Assembly: GCF_008629685.1 (NCBI RefSeq)
Contig: NZ_VWSF01000023.1
Location: forward strand, 40,779 to 104,778
Reading direction: 5' to 3'
DNA length: 64,000 bases
Source: Adhaeribacter rhizoryzae
Lineage (GTDB): Bacteria; Bacteroidota; Bacteroidia; Cytophagales; Hymenobacteraceae
Shown here: positions 17,319-26,465 of the stretch, piece by piece
Layout: each line of letters starts with the position of its first letter
Position numbering within the stretch: position 1 is the stretch's first letter
Translations under genes and position numbers: made by a program
Notes under the pieces: model-generated
The model's input: only the letters and a program-made list of their open reading frames with translations
What the model was told of the DNA's origin: nothing
Database searches by the model: none

Positions 17319-19745
17319 CTATTCGCTCCGGAGGCTTTTCACCGGATTCATTAGCGCGGCCTTAATTGCCTGATAACTTACGGTTAAAATGGTAATGGCC
17401 AAAGCCCCTACGCAGGGTAGTATTATAAAAACAGGCGTAATCTCGGTGTGATATTCGTACTTTGCCAGCCAATTACGCATTACCAAATGACTGATAGGAA
17501 TAGCAATTAAACAGGCAAGGAGCACCAAAGCGGCAAACTCTTTTATTTGCATATACCAAAGATTGGAAACACTTGCGCCCAGCACTTTTCGAATGCCAAA
17601 TTCTTTGGTGCGTTGTTCTGCTACAAAAGAGGCCAAACCAAACAAACCCAAACACGAAATAAATATTGCAATTACAGAAAAGAGCCCGGCTAATGTACCA
17701 ATGCGCTCTTCCTGGCTAAATTTTTGGGCATATTCTTCGTCTACAAACTTGTAATCGAAAAGAGCGGCGGGAACAATATTTTTAAATATTGCTTCTATTT
17801 TGGGCAAAGCCACGCTGGCACTTACCGCCGGATTTATTTTAATATGCAATACCTTTGAGGCATCTTCCGCATCAATAAAATATATGGTGGGCTGCACGGG
17901 CTGAAAAGGAGATTCCATCACCATGTTTTTAACTACCCCTATAATAGTCTTGGTCCACTTTTTTTCGCCGGTTTCGTCCACATCGGTGAGTTTTTGCCCT
18001 ATTGGATCTGTAAAGCCCATATATTGTACCGCCGCCTGGTTGATGATGATGGCATCTGTGGAATCAGAAGCTAAGGCGCTGGAAAAATCGCGGCCAGCCA
18101 CTACTTCCCAACTTACCGTTTTGCCGTACTCGGGCGTTATCTTACATCTGGCAAACGCTGCATCAAGGGTTGGGTCTTTGCCCAGCCATTCATATCCGCC
18201 GGTTATGTTCCATACGGCAGTAACGGGACTAGACGAACTGGCCACTTGCGCTACCACGCCGCTCCGCATTAATTCGGTTTGCAGTACCTTTTGTTTACCT
18301 TTAAAACTGGGATCGCTCATATCCAGGGTTAATAAATTTTGCTTGTCGTAGCCAATAGGCCGGTTGCGGGCGTGCTGAATTTGCCCATATACCACCAGCG
18401 TACCCGAAATTAATACCACTGAAACCGTAAACTGAACCACCACCATCACTTTGCGGGGCAGGGTAGCCGTACGCCCGGACTTTATTACGCCTTTTAAAAC
18501 TTTTACCGGCTGAAAAGAAGATAAATATAAAGCGGGGTACAAGCCGGCCACACAACCGGTTAATAAAATAAACAGCAGGCTTATGCCCCAAAAAGCTAGA
18601 TTACTAAACGGAAAGGCTATATTTTTATCGGCTAGCTGGTTAAAAGGCTGTTGTACGAACCAAAGCAGCAAAAGCGCAATCGCAAAAGCCATTACCACCA
18701 CCAAATAAGATTCACTTAAGAATTGCCGGATTAATTGTTTTTTACCGGCGCCGATAGCTTTACGAACACCTACTTCCTTGGCGCGGGTAGAAGAACGGGC
18801 GGTACTTAAATTTATAAAATTGATACAAGCCAGCAGCAATACAAAAACTCCCACAATGCCAAAGAGCCAGACATAAGTAATTCGTCCGCCAGCGGGTTTT
18901 CCATTCTCAAATTCAGAATATAAGTGCCAACTGCTCATGGGAATTAACTGCACAAAAGGTTTATTCTTTTCCATTGTTTTAAAAAAGTCCTTCGGTACAT
19001 GCTGGTAATAGAGGTTTTTGATGGCGGCATTAGCGGCGGCTAAATTGGTGGTGGGCTGTAGTTGTACATACACCTTAACGGTCCGGTTATCCCAGTCGGT
19101 GGCACTTTCTTTCATCCAATCTGCATAAGATACCAATAAAGGCCAGGGCAGGAAAAAACTGATTTCGCTAAATTGGCTGTTCTGGGGAATATCTGCATAA
19201 ACCCCGGTTACGGTCACTTCCAATAAGTTATCAATTCTTAACCGTTTATGCATGGGATCTTCGTTGCCAAAAATAGTCTTGGCCGTTGATTGGGAAAGAA
19301 CAACCGAATAGGGATCCCGCAAACTTTGGTAGTTGCCTTGCAGCATGTTGAGGGAAAGCATTTCCAGGGCGCTTTCTTGTATAAACTGTCCTTTTTGGCT
19401 AAACTTTTTATCTGCTGTTGCCACGGTATAATCTCCGGCCTCAAAGGCCATTGCAACAGACTTGAAATAATGCGGATAGTTTTCCTGGAGGGTTGTGCCT
19501 ACCGGGTACTGCAAATCAAAGGAACCTTCAACTGCTGAGCTTTGCGGATTAATATTACCGCCCCAAACCTGGGCAATAGAATCGTAATTTTTATGGTAGG
19601 TATTAAAAGATAATTCATCCCAAATCCATAACCCAATAAGCATAGTTACCAGCATGCCCACCGATAAGCCACAAATATTAATAAAGGAATAAGCTTTGTT
19701 TCGGATGAGGTTGCGAAAAGCAGTGGTGAGATAATTACGAAGCAT
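17319..19745 (-). CDS. FtsX/MacB-type ABC transporter permease
   Basis: An 808-residue permease of the Bacteroidota double-FtsX type. The first ~40 residues are MLRNYLTTAFRNLIRNKAYS, then the first membrane helix (INICGLSVGMLVTMLIGLWI). A MacB periplasmic domain (about 50-280) precedes three helices (YVWLFGIVGVFVLLLACINF onward) with the motif RAKEVGVRKAIGA. A second periplasmic domain and a second helix set with EQRTKEFGIRKVLGAS follow. This is the standard full length. No ATPase gene is adjacent, so its partner must be encoded elsewhere. It probably moves or remodels envelope substrates rather than small solutes. Confidence 0.92.
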   Translation of the reverse strand: MLRNYLTTAFRNLIRNKAYSFINICGLSVGMLVTMLIGLWIWDELSFNTYHKNYDSIAQVWGGNINPQSSAVEGSFDLQYPVGTTLQENYPHYFKSVAMAFEAGDYTVATADKKFSQKGQFIQESALEMLSLNMLQGNYQSLRDPYSVVLSQSTAKTIFGNEDPMHKRLRIDNLLEVTVTGVYADIPQNSQFSEISFFLPWPLLVSYADWMKESATDWDNRTVKVYVQLQPTTNLAAANAAIKNLYYQHVPKDFFKTMEKNKPFVQLIPMSSWHLYSEFENGKPAGGRITYVWLFGIVGVFVLLLACINFINLSTARSSTRAKEVGVRKAIGAGKKQLIRQFLSESYLVVVMAFAIALLLLWFVQQPFNQLADKNIAFPFSNLAFWGISLLFILLTGCVAGLYPALYLSSFQPVKVLKGVIKSGRTATLPRKVMVVVQFTVSVVLISGTLVVYGQIQHARNRPIGYDKQNLLTLDMSDPSFKGKQKVLQTELMRSGVVAQVASSSSPVTAVWNITGGYEWLGKDPTLDAAFARCKITPEYGKTVSWEVVAGRDFSSALASDSTDAIIINQAAVQYMGFTDPIGQKLTDVDETGEKKWTKTIIGVVKNMVMESPFQPVQPTIYFIDAEDASKVLHIKINPAVSASVALPKIEAIFKNIVPAALFDYKFVDEEYAQKFSQEERIGTLAGLFSVIAIFISCLGLFGLASFVAEQRTKEFGIRKVLGASVSNLWYMQIKEFAALVLLACLIAIPISHLVMRNWLAKYEYHTEITPVFIILPCVGALAITILTVSYQAIKAALMNPVKSLRSE

Positions 19746-20386
19746 AGCAGTTTAGGTAATCTAGCGTGGAAGACTAATCTGCTAAAAGACTAACAAACGA
19801 TTTGCCAATGAACAGAAAGGGCAAACAGCGCACGTTTAAGCTACTTTTTGCGAATAGGATATTAAAAGGTTGTATTAAAACCGGACAGTACAGTGTTCAA
19901 TTTTGAGTCATTTTAAGATAAGTAGAATACCTGAACCTTGGTTTTGCCTGAAAAAATTAGCCGTTATAGCGCTTCTTTTTAGTTTCCTATTAAGCAATAC
20001 ACAAATAAACAGATATTGGCAGGTAACTGTATTTTCTCTGGTAACCGAATGCTCCGCTGCTAAATAATCCGTATTCCCGAAGCCATAAACCCACTCAAAA
20101 CGACCATTAACTGAATATTTAAGGCGTTCATTAATATTTACCTGGCTGCTGCGTTTGGGGGAACAACTTTTTTAATAAATATTGAGGAAGGAGCTATAAA
20201 AAGTAACTTAAAACTCATCTTGTTACTTTAAAATCCGTTTTAAGAGAATTGTTTTGGAGTTCGGCTCTATTTAAGCCTGCTAAACCTAAAGCAGTAAAGT
20301 TCATTTAAAAGATTTAGCATAAAAGCGTTTAAAGAATGAACAATTTATAATTATTGATCTACTTTTGTAAATAATTTATTAGAAAT
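19746..20386. other. Intergenic between divergent genes
   Basis: 641 bases between the FtsX permease and mqo, which are transcribed away from each other. TACTTTTG at 20360-20367 fits the -7 consensus for mqo, 19 bases before its ATG, but no TTG is well spaced. No ORF or repeat was recognised. Confidence 0.5.
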
Positions 20387-21904
20387 ATGGTTAAACACGA
20401 TAATTCTTTTGAAGAATATCCGGATGTGGTTTTAATAGGAGCGGGTATCATGAGTGCTACGCTTGGTATGTTATTAAAAGAATTGCAGCCAGATATTACC
20501 ATTGAAATTTTTGAGCGTTTGGATGTGGCTGCGGCCGAAAGTTCAGATGCCTGGAATAATGCCGGCACCGGCCACTCGGCTTTTTGTGAGTTAAATTACA
20601 CACCCGAAAAAGCCGACGGTACCATTGATACTTCCAAAGCAGTTAAAATTGCCGAGTCGTTTGAAGAATCGCGGCAATTTTGGGCTTACCTCATTCAGCA
20701 AAATCTCATAAAATTACCCGAAACTTTTATCCGGAGTATTCCGCACATGAGTTTTGTATGGGGCGAGGATAATGTACGCTATTTAAAAAACCGGCACAAA
20801 GCGCTTACCCAATGCCACTTGTTTAAAGGCATGCAATATTCTGAAACCCCGGAACAACTGGAGCAATGGATACCCTTGGTAATGGAAGGCCGCAACCACT
20901 CGGAAAAAGTAGCGGCAACCCGCATGGAAATTGGCACCGATGTTAACTTTGGTGCGCTTACCCGTTGTATGTTTAATAACCTGCAGGAATCTAGCGGGGT
21001 ACATTTACACTTTGGGCAAGAAGTACGTAAGCTTAGAAAGCGGGAAGATGGCTTGTGGCACCTGAAAATAAAAGAGCTGGCTACCGGCGAAAAGCGCAAA
21101 ATAAAAGCCAAGTTTGTGTTTATAGGTGCCGGTGGTGGTTCTTTGCCTTTGTTGCTGAAATCCGATATTCCGGAAGGAAAAGGCTTTGGTGGTTTCCCGG
21201 TAAGTGGCCAGTGGCTGGTTTGTACCAATCCTGAAGTTATTGAGCGGCACCAGGCCAAAGTTTACGGCAAAGCCTCCGTAGGTTCGCCGCCTATGTCGGT
21301 TCCGCACTTAGACACCCGGATTATTAACGGCAAAAAAGCGCTGCTTTTTGGGCCTTACGCCGGCTTTTCTACTAAATTCTTAAAGAGCGGTTCTTTTATG
21401 GATTTACCTTTATCCATTAAAGCCAATAACCTGCGGCCCATGCTCATTGCAGGTATCAAAAATATTCCGCTTACACGTTACCTGATAAACGAAGTACGGC
21501 AATCGGCCACCGACCGGTTGGCCTCGTTGCGGGCGTTTGTACCCCAAGCCCGGATGGAAGATTGGAAACTGGAAGTGGCTGGCCAGCGGGTGCAGGTAAT
21601 TAAAAAACACCCCACCGAAGGTGGCATTCTGGAATTTGGTACCGAAGTTGTAAGTGCGGCCGATGGTTCTATTGCAGCCTTATTAGGCGCTTCGCCGGGG
21701 GCATCCACGGCTGTTTCTATTATGATTAGCCTGCTGGAACGTTGCTTTAACGACCAGTTTAATTCTCCAGCCTGGCAAGCCAAATTAAAGCAAATGATTC
21801 CGTCTTATGGTAAATCGCTGGCCAAAGATCCGCAGTTATTAGAAGAAGTAAGAACCATGACGAGTGAGGTGCTGGGCCTTACCGAAGTAGAGAAAGTTAA
21901 ATAA
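20387..21904 (+). CDS. mqo: Malate:quinone oxidoreductase
   Basis: A 505-residue FAD enzyme of the Mqo family, which oxidises malate to oxaloacetate at the membrane face and passes electrons to quinone, bypassing NAD-linked malate dehydrogenase in the TCA cycle. FAD motif: [17 protein letters not shown] with acidic IEIFERLD. Family motifs include [31 protein letters not shown] and the late [13 protein letters not shown]. Length is normal. It is monocistronic, with a -7-like element at 20360 and a terminator at 21932. Confidence 0.95.
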   Translation: MVKHDNSFEEYPDVVLIGAGIMSATLGMLLKELQPDITIEIFERLDVAAAESSDAWNNAGTGHSAFCELNYTPEKADGTIDTSKAVKIAESFEESRQFWAYLIQQNLIKLPETFIRSIPHMSFVWGEDNVRYLKNRHKALTQCHLFKGMQYSETPEQLEQWIPLVMEGRNHSEKVAATRMEIGTDVNFGALTRCMFNNLQESSGVHLHFGQEVRKLRKREDGLWHLKIKELATGEKRKIKAKFVFIGAGGGSLPLLLKSDIPEGKGFGGFPVSGQWLVCTNPEVIERHQAKVYGKASVGSPPMSVPHLDTRIINGKKALLFGPYAGFSTKFLKSGSFMDLPLSIKANNLRPMLIAGIKNIPLTRYLINEVRQSATDRLASLRAFVPQARMEDWKLEVAGQRVQVIKKHPTEGGILEFGTEVVSAADGSIAALLGASPGASTAVSIMISLLERCFNDQFNSPAWQAKLKQMIPSYGKSLAKDPQLLEEVRTMTSEVLGLTEVEKVK

Positions 21905-21931
21905 ATTAAGCAGTAAAGTTGAATAAATAAT

Positions 21932-21980
21932 AGCCCCGGAATAGCGATAATAAGTTTTATCTCTTTCCAGGGCTTTTTTA
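21932..21980 (+). terminator. Terminator of mqo
   Basis: AGCCCCGGAA (21932-21941) pairs with TTCCAGGGCT (21965-21974) with one wobble and is followed by a T run. It begins 27 bases after the mqo stop. Confidence 0.75.
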
Positions 21981-22040
21981 TTGTCTTATTATGCCAATGC
22001 TCTTAACGGAATTCCATAAATAACCTGTTTCTGGTTAACT

Positions 22041-22240
22041 TTTGAAAGATTCCATCTTTCAATGCTTTGGTGCTAACTATCTTCAGAAGCCTAAGTTTGC
22101 TCCCGGCCGCAGGGCCCCGTTTGGTCATTCGGGCTGCTCATCTTTCCTTTCCTCGTACCTCGGAATGCTGCGCACCGGAAATCTGAAAGGCCCTCATCGC
22201 CCAAACTGCTGTAGTTTGCTCCGTAGCATCAGCTACTCCT
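22041..22240 (+). repeat. Dispersed ~200-nt element, copy 1
   Basis: Homologous to 63053-63250. It opens with a perfect hairpin TTGAAAGAT-TCC-ATCTTTCAA. A 135-base core starting AAGTTTGCTC aligns without gaps to the other copy at roughly 78% identity by hand count; the best blocks are GGCCCCGTTTGG, TCCTCGTACCTCGGAATGCT and CCAAACTGCTGTAGT. The segment between the opening hairpin and the core is less conserved. The same reading frame is open through the core in both copies, but many changes are C/T swaps, so both an RNA element and a peptide are possible. Confidence 0.7.
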
Positions 22241-22257
22241 TAAAATAAATCTTTGTT

Positions 22258-22293
22258 ATGCGTAGAGTTAGCGTAGCGCTCTACGCATTTTTA
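22258..22293 (+). terminator. Hairpin with T run after repeat copy 1
   Basis: ATGCGTAGAG (22258-22267) pairs perfectly with CTCTACGCAT (22279-22288) and is followed by TTTTA. It looks like a rho-independent terminator 18 bases beyond the dispersed element, so the element may be transcribed on the plus strand. Confidence 0.5.
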
Positions 22294-22503
22294 GGAAAGC
22301 CAATCTTGGATTGGCGTATCAAATAATACATTAATAAAAACACTTATGCGCTTAATCGCAGCACCATCTTGGATAATGGAATGGCCTATTCCCCTCCTTG
22401 GAGGCAGTAGGGGTGGGTTTAGGCTTTTAATATTATTCCATGCTCCTTAATGCGCCATAATGAATTAATATTATATTGCTTTATGCTACAGGTTAGGTCA
22501 ATA

Positions 22504-22827
22504 TTATTGCCATAACGCCTGCGTATGCAATTCAAAAGCTACCAATTTACTCCAGGCTACCCGCACCGCTTTATGTTGACTGCGAACTGTTAAAATAAAT
22601 ATATCCGGGTCGCTAAAGTTTAAAAGAAAATCGCCGTGCCGGCCTTCAACAAAAAAAGTGCCTTCAAAAATAAACCTAATCGGCATGCCTTTAGCCGGTG
22701 TAAAAACTTCGCAATCTTTGCCGGAGGGCTGCAAAAATGGTTTTAAAAAGGGCAATAATTTACTTTTCCAGGTATCTCTATCCATGCTCAATTGGTATAA
22801 ACCAGTACATCCTAATTTATTTGCCAT
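22504..22827 (-). CDS. Hypothetical protein
   Basis: A 107-residue soluble protein with alternating beta-type segments (MPIRFIFEGTFFVEG, DFLLNFSDPDIFILTVRS) after a helical start. I do not recognise the family and see no signal or membrane segment. It is isolated between the repeat region and the lipoprotein gene at 23017, on the minus strand. The composition and length support a real gene. Confidence 0.6.
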   Translation of the reverse strand: MANKLGCTGLYQLSMDRDTWKSKLLPFLKPFLQPSGKDCEVFTPAKGMPIRFIFEGTFFVEGRHGDFLLNFSDPDIFILTVRSQHKAVRVAWSKLVAFELHTQALWQ

Positions 22828-23016
22828 TTGGATTATTTTAGGATTGTATCTGTAGCCTTCTTACGGGATTAAACAAGAAAAGGCAAGCCCAAAATAATTT
22901 TTTTACAGAGGCAGCATATTGAATAAAGCTTTACAGCAAGGGTTGATTGCAATATATAGGTTAGAGCTTGTTTAAGAACCTTCAGAATAAAATAAGAATA
23001 AGGCGCTTCTGCCGGA

Positions 23017-24045
23017 TTAAACTTTCTCCGGTATATTGTCTGCGCGTTTAATCAGGCTATTCAGGTGCGCATCCAGGTTTACTTTGGCCGATTCGGCTTT
23101 TAAGCCCTGCAATATTTCCTGACCAGCTTCTTCGTGGCTTAGTTTATTTAAATATTGGGTAATCAGGTGCAGGGCCTGAAAGTCTTTTTCTTGCCACTGC
23201 GGTTGCTGGTATATTTTTTCTTCTTTCAATATTTGCTGCAAATGCGGTTCTAAGCCTTTTATCTGGGCTTCCGTCCGGATAGCACCCACCAACTTATCGT
23301 AAGCTGCCTGATCCGGAATCTTATCTATTTGGTGGGTAATTACTTTAAGGGTTGCTTTGTGTTTGCGGGCTTGCCGGAATAGTATAAATGCAATTATGCC
23401 AATAAGTAAGGCTACGCCGCCGGCCCCAAAAGCTAATCTTTTTATATCCTTTATTCTTGCCTGGGTTTGCGCGTTTATTTTGGCAATATTAGGATTAACT
23501 TGTTTTTGAATAAGGCCGGTAGCTATTTTTTGTACCAACGAATCTAGCAAAACGTGGGTATTATTACCCAACAATTCGTCCCGGAAAATAGCCGCACGCT
23601 GCAAGGAAATGTCGTTTAACAACTCGTCCCGGAGGGCCGCTACAAATAATTTTGTTTCCTCGCCGCGAACATTATCTAAAAAAGAAAGGCCCTTTGTATT
23701 TAAATCATTCGTTGTATTTTGAATTATTCTTTCGAGCCACCTTTGGGTGTAAGCGCTTAAGAGGCTATCTCTTACCCGAACGGTGGTAGCGAGTGCCTGT
23801 TGGTCTAGCTGGCGGCCCAAAGAATCTACCTGCGCCCGGATGCGGGTTTGCACGCTATCGTTTAACACGGTGGCCAGCACACTCCGGGCCACCGTGTTCG
23901 ATAGAACTTTGGCCGTACTATCGAGGTAGGAATTGGGTAATTCTTTTTTTACGCCGGCCGTAAACCTTGCGCCAATTTTTTCTGCGCAACTGCTCCACAA
24001 GAAGAACACGAGCAATAAAAGCAAAAGCAGGTTACGGCTTTTCAT
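23017..24045 (-). CDS. Membrane-anchored helical lipoprotein-like protein, unknown function
   Basis: 342 residues. The leader is strongly hydrophobic and ends in LWSSC, a plausible lipobox. Residues ~30-205 are a long mostly helical, charged region (RVRDSLLSAYTQRWLERII). A single transmembrane helix follows (GAGGVALLIGIIAFILF), then a helical cytosolic or periplasmic tail of ~115 residues. Overall it resembles an anchored coiled-coil scaffold; no family was recognised. It lies 74 bases after the GMC oxidoreductase stop, but a terminator at 24080-24117 separates them. Confidence 0.7.
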   Translation of the reverse strand: MKSRNLLLLLLLVFFLWSSCAEKIGARFTAGVKKELPNSYLDSTAKVLSNTVARSVLATVLNDSVQTRIRAQVDSLGRQLDQQALATTVRVRDSLLSAYTQRWLERIIQNTTNDLNTKGLSFLDNVRGEETKLFVAALRDELLNDISLQRAAIFRDELLGNNTHVLLDSLVQKIATGLIQKQVNPNIAKINAQTQARIKDIKRLAFGAGGVALLIGIIAFILFRQARKHKATLKVITHQIDKIPDQAAYDKLVGAIRTEAQIKGLEPHLQQILKEEKIYQQPQWQEKDFQALHLITQYLNKLSHEEAGQEILQGLKAESAKVNLDAHLNSLIKRADNIPEKV

Positions 24046-24079
24046 GGTTTAGAGAAATATTGCCTACTTAAAAAATATG

Positions 24080-24117
24080 AATACTCCGGAAACAAGCTTT
24101 ACCCTTTCCGGAGTATT
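24080..24117 (-). terminator. Terminator of the GMC operon
   Basis: AATACTCCGGAAA and TTTCCGGAGTATT form a perfect 13-bp stem with a 12-base loop immediately after the GMC stop. On the minus strand a run of T follows four bases later. It closes the operon that begins at 33021. Confidence 0.7.
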
Positions 24118-24119
24118 AA

Positions 24120-26465
24120 TTATAAATATTGCGCATAAAGGGCTTTGCTGAAAAACAGGCCGAAATCTTTAATGGCTTTGGCACTTTCCAAAGCATTACC
24201 CGCATGTAAGGCTTTTATGGTAGTAACTTGTTTCTGAAAATCTTTGGGCAATATTTTCAGTATGCCTTTGCCGGCTACCGGACCAGTATCATCAATCCCT
24301 TCGTAAATTGTTATAAACAGGGTAGAGGTATCGGACCAAACATCAAACCCTTTATCGTCGGCAACTTCTTTGTAACCGGTAAAAAAATAAGCGTGGCCGC
24401 CAACGGTATGCAGCTTCATTTGGTACTGCATTTTCAGTTTGTCCGGATCGTTTTCGTCTTTCACAAACAAATTAAATTTGCCTTCGCTAATGGTTAAAGG
24501 TTTGGGCGACAAGGCCGGAGCGGTAACGGTTCCTGCCATTCTGGCTTCGTGCTGGTCGGAGTTCAGCATTTGCTCTAAGTCTTCTGATACAATGGTTAGG
24601 GTAAAGGTAAACGGCGAAAGTTTGCTTTTGCCCAAGTCGTGGCCTTTTTGGAAGTCGGCTTTTTCTTCCGTAGAAAAAAAGCCGGTCATGGTTTCGGTAA
24701 ATTGCAGCCCTACCGGTTTTACCTTTTTTTCCTGCGGTTTCACTGCCTGATAATCATAATTAAAAGTTAGACCATAATCCCGGGCAATAATTTCGCAGGA
24801 ACGTTCGGCCAGCGCCGAAATGGTAAGCAGTGGGTTAACGCCCACCGAGCGCGGAATAATGGCCCCATCGGTTACGTACAAACCTTTATGCAGTTCGGTA
24901 CCGGTTTCAGAGGCAAAAACCTGACCTACATGGTTTACCACACCTTTCTCCGCGTGCTCGCCCATTACGCAGCCGCCCAGTGGGTGAACGGTTACTAAAT
25001 CAAAATTCATGGCTTTGCTCCACGATGGGTTGGTAACGTAGGTGCCGCCCAAAGCCTTGGTAGCTTCTTTTAATTTATCATTTACCACTTTAAATATGGG
25101 CTGCTTGCCTACGGCCGGCCAATCTACCCGAATGCGGTCGTGGGCTAAACTTAATTTGCCATTGCCATCGTCGTGCGACATAACCAAATAGGTAAGGGTG
25201 TTTTTTAAAGCGCCTTCGTAAGCCCCTAATATTTTGGTTTTCAGTTTCCGGAGTTTTTCCAGGGCAAAGTCTTTTAAGTTGGCATCGGTATCTTTGCCCA
25301 TTAATTTAGCTATGGTTATAAAAGTGCCCGGTAAAATGCCCGATAAAGCCCCCGGAATAACACCTTCTTCTATTACGTAGCCTTCTTCCAGGTTTTCTTT
25401 GCCGCGCATATCTATAATACCACCAATGCAGGGACCTACCGCTTCAACTTTTTCGCCGGGTTTGTATTTGCCAAAGCCCACGCCATTTATTTCTAAGTCG
25501 TTGTTAAAGCCAAAGCCCAGTACATCGCCGTTGCCGGTAAACCGCTGACCCAGCATGTTCGATAGGTGCAAACGGTTTTGTTTAGATTTAAGCAATATTT
25601 CGGTGCTGCCCAAACTGCCGGCGCCCAGAATAACCATATTGGCCCGGACGAACAAAAGAGGAGCTTTAAACTTTTCGCGGCCGGCTTCCTGCAACCGGTA
25701 ATATATTACCCATTGGTCGTTTATTTTTTCGAGGTGTTGTACCGCCACTTCGGTAAATATTTCGGCACCGTGGTTGCGGGCGTCAGGCAAATAATTCATC
25801 AGGGTCGTATTTTTTGCCCCGTAATTACAGCCCGTAACGCAGTCACCGCAGAGGTCGCATTTGTGCTGTTCTACCCCCACGTGGTTTATTTTATTTTCGA
25901 AGGTTACGTTAATGGGAGCAAAGGCAAAAGGCTCATTCAGGGCTTTGGCCGCTACTTTCATAGCTTCGGTTTTAGGCAGTTTGGGGTAGCCGTTTTTACC
26001 TTCCGGGTAATATTCTGGTTTGAGCATATCCTTTGCCCGCTGTACGCCCCGCTCAAAAGAAGCTAAATCTTCCCGGATTTCTTTGGGCCAGGCTTCATCT
26101 TCAAAAACACGTTTATCAGGCTCGATGCACACGTTGGCATTTACGAGCGAAGTGCCGCCCAAACCGCAGCCTACAAAAACGTTAATATCTTTATTTACAT
26201 GAAATTCATACAAGGCCGTGGTAGAACCCAAGTGTTTATGCGGCATATTTACCTGCATTTCTTTGGCTGCTTCTACCTGGTCGTCGGGGTAATCGCCGGG
26301 TTGGTATTCTTTGCCTCTTTCGAGTAAACAAACTTTTAAACCGGCCCGCGACAGCCTGGAGGCGGCAATACTGCCTCCGTAACCCGAGCCAATTACCATC
26401 ACATCGTAAAAAGGTTTAATAGCCGTTATGGGTAAGGACAGGTACGCTTTGGGGTGCTTCTTCAT
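24120..26465 (-). CDS. GMC oxidoreductase (cholesterol-oxidase-like) with four-Cys motif
   Basis: A 781-residue flavoenzyme. The FAD motif is VIGSGYGGSIAASRLSRAG (from residue 24), the covalent/isoalloxazine region is VGCGLGGTSLVNANV, and the catalytic His region is VTVHPLGGCVMGEHA, with GVNPLLTISALAER near the end of the catalytic domain. Residues 203-213 read CDLCGDCVTGC, a CxxCxxCxxxC ferredoxin-type cluster motif uncommon in textbook GMC enzymes. The last ~180 residues form an extra beta-rich domain. There is no signal peptide. Cholesterol-oxidase-like enzymes oxidise sterol or other lipid alcohols. It overlaps the preceding metallophosphoesterase gene by 50 bases and is the last gene of the operon. 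Confidence 0.9.
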   Translation of the reverse strand: MKKHPKAYLSLPITAIKPFYDVMVIGSGYGGSIAASRLSRAGLKVCLLERGKEYQPGDYPDDQVEAAKEMQVNMPHKHLGSTTALYEFHVNKDINVFVGCGLGGTSLVNANVCIEPDKRVFEDEAWPKEIREDLASFERGVQRAKDMLKPEYYPEGKNGYPKLPKTEAMKVAAKALNEPFAFAPINVTFENKINHVGVEQHKCDLCGDCVTGCNYGAKNTTLMNYLPDARNHGAEIFTEVAVQHLEKINDQWVIYYRLQEAGREKFKAPLLFVRANMVILGAGSLGSTEILLKSKQNRLHLSNMLGQRFTGNGDVLGFGFNNDLEINGVGFGKYKPGEKVEAVGPCIGGIIDMRGKENLEEGYVIEEGVIPGALSGILPGTFITIAKLMGKDTDANLKDFALEKLRKLKTKILGAYEGALKNTLTYLVMSHDDGNGKLSLAHDRIRVDWPAVGKQPIFKVVNDKLKEATKALGGTYVTNPSWSKAMNFDLVTVHPLGGCVMGEHAEKGVVNHVGQVFASETGTELHKGLYVTDGAIIPRSVGVNPLLTISALAERSCEIIARDYGLTFNYDYQAVKPQEKKVKPVGLQFTETMTGFFSTEEKADFQKGHDLGKSKLSPFTFTLTIVSEDLEQMLNSDQHEARMAGTVTAPALSPKPLTISEGKFNLFVKDENDPDKLKMQYQMKLHTVGGHAYFFTGYKEVADDKGFDVWSDTSTLFITIYEGIDDTGPVAGKGILKILPKDFQKQVTTIKALHAGNALESAKAIKDFGLFFSKALYAQYL

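Noticed and set aside
22042..22248. 68-residue frame over dispersed-element copy 1 as an ordinary gene
   Set aside because: The frame's start is not preserved in copy 2, where a stop closes it upstream of the core. Kept only as one reading of the repeat.
22380..22420. CCTCCTTGGAGG-type short palindrome before a G-rich run
   Set aside because: Only a 5-bp stem with no T run and no second copy in the window; not enough to call.
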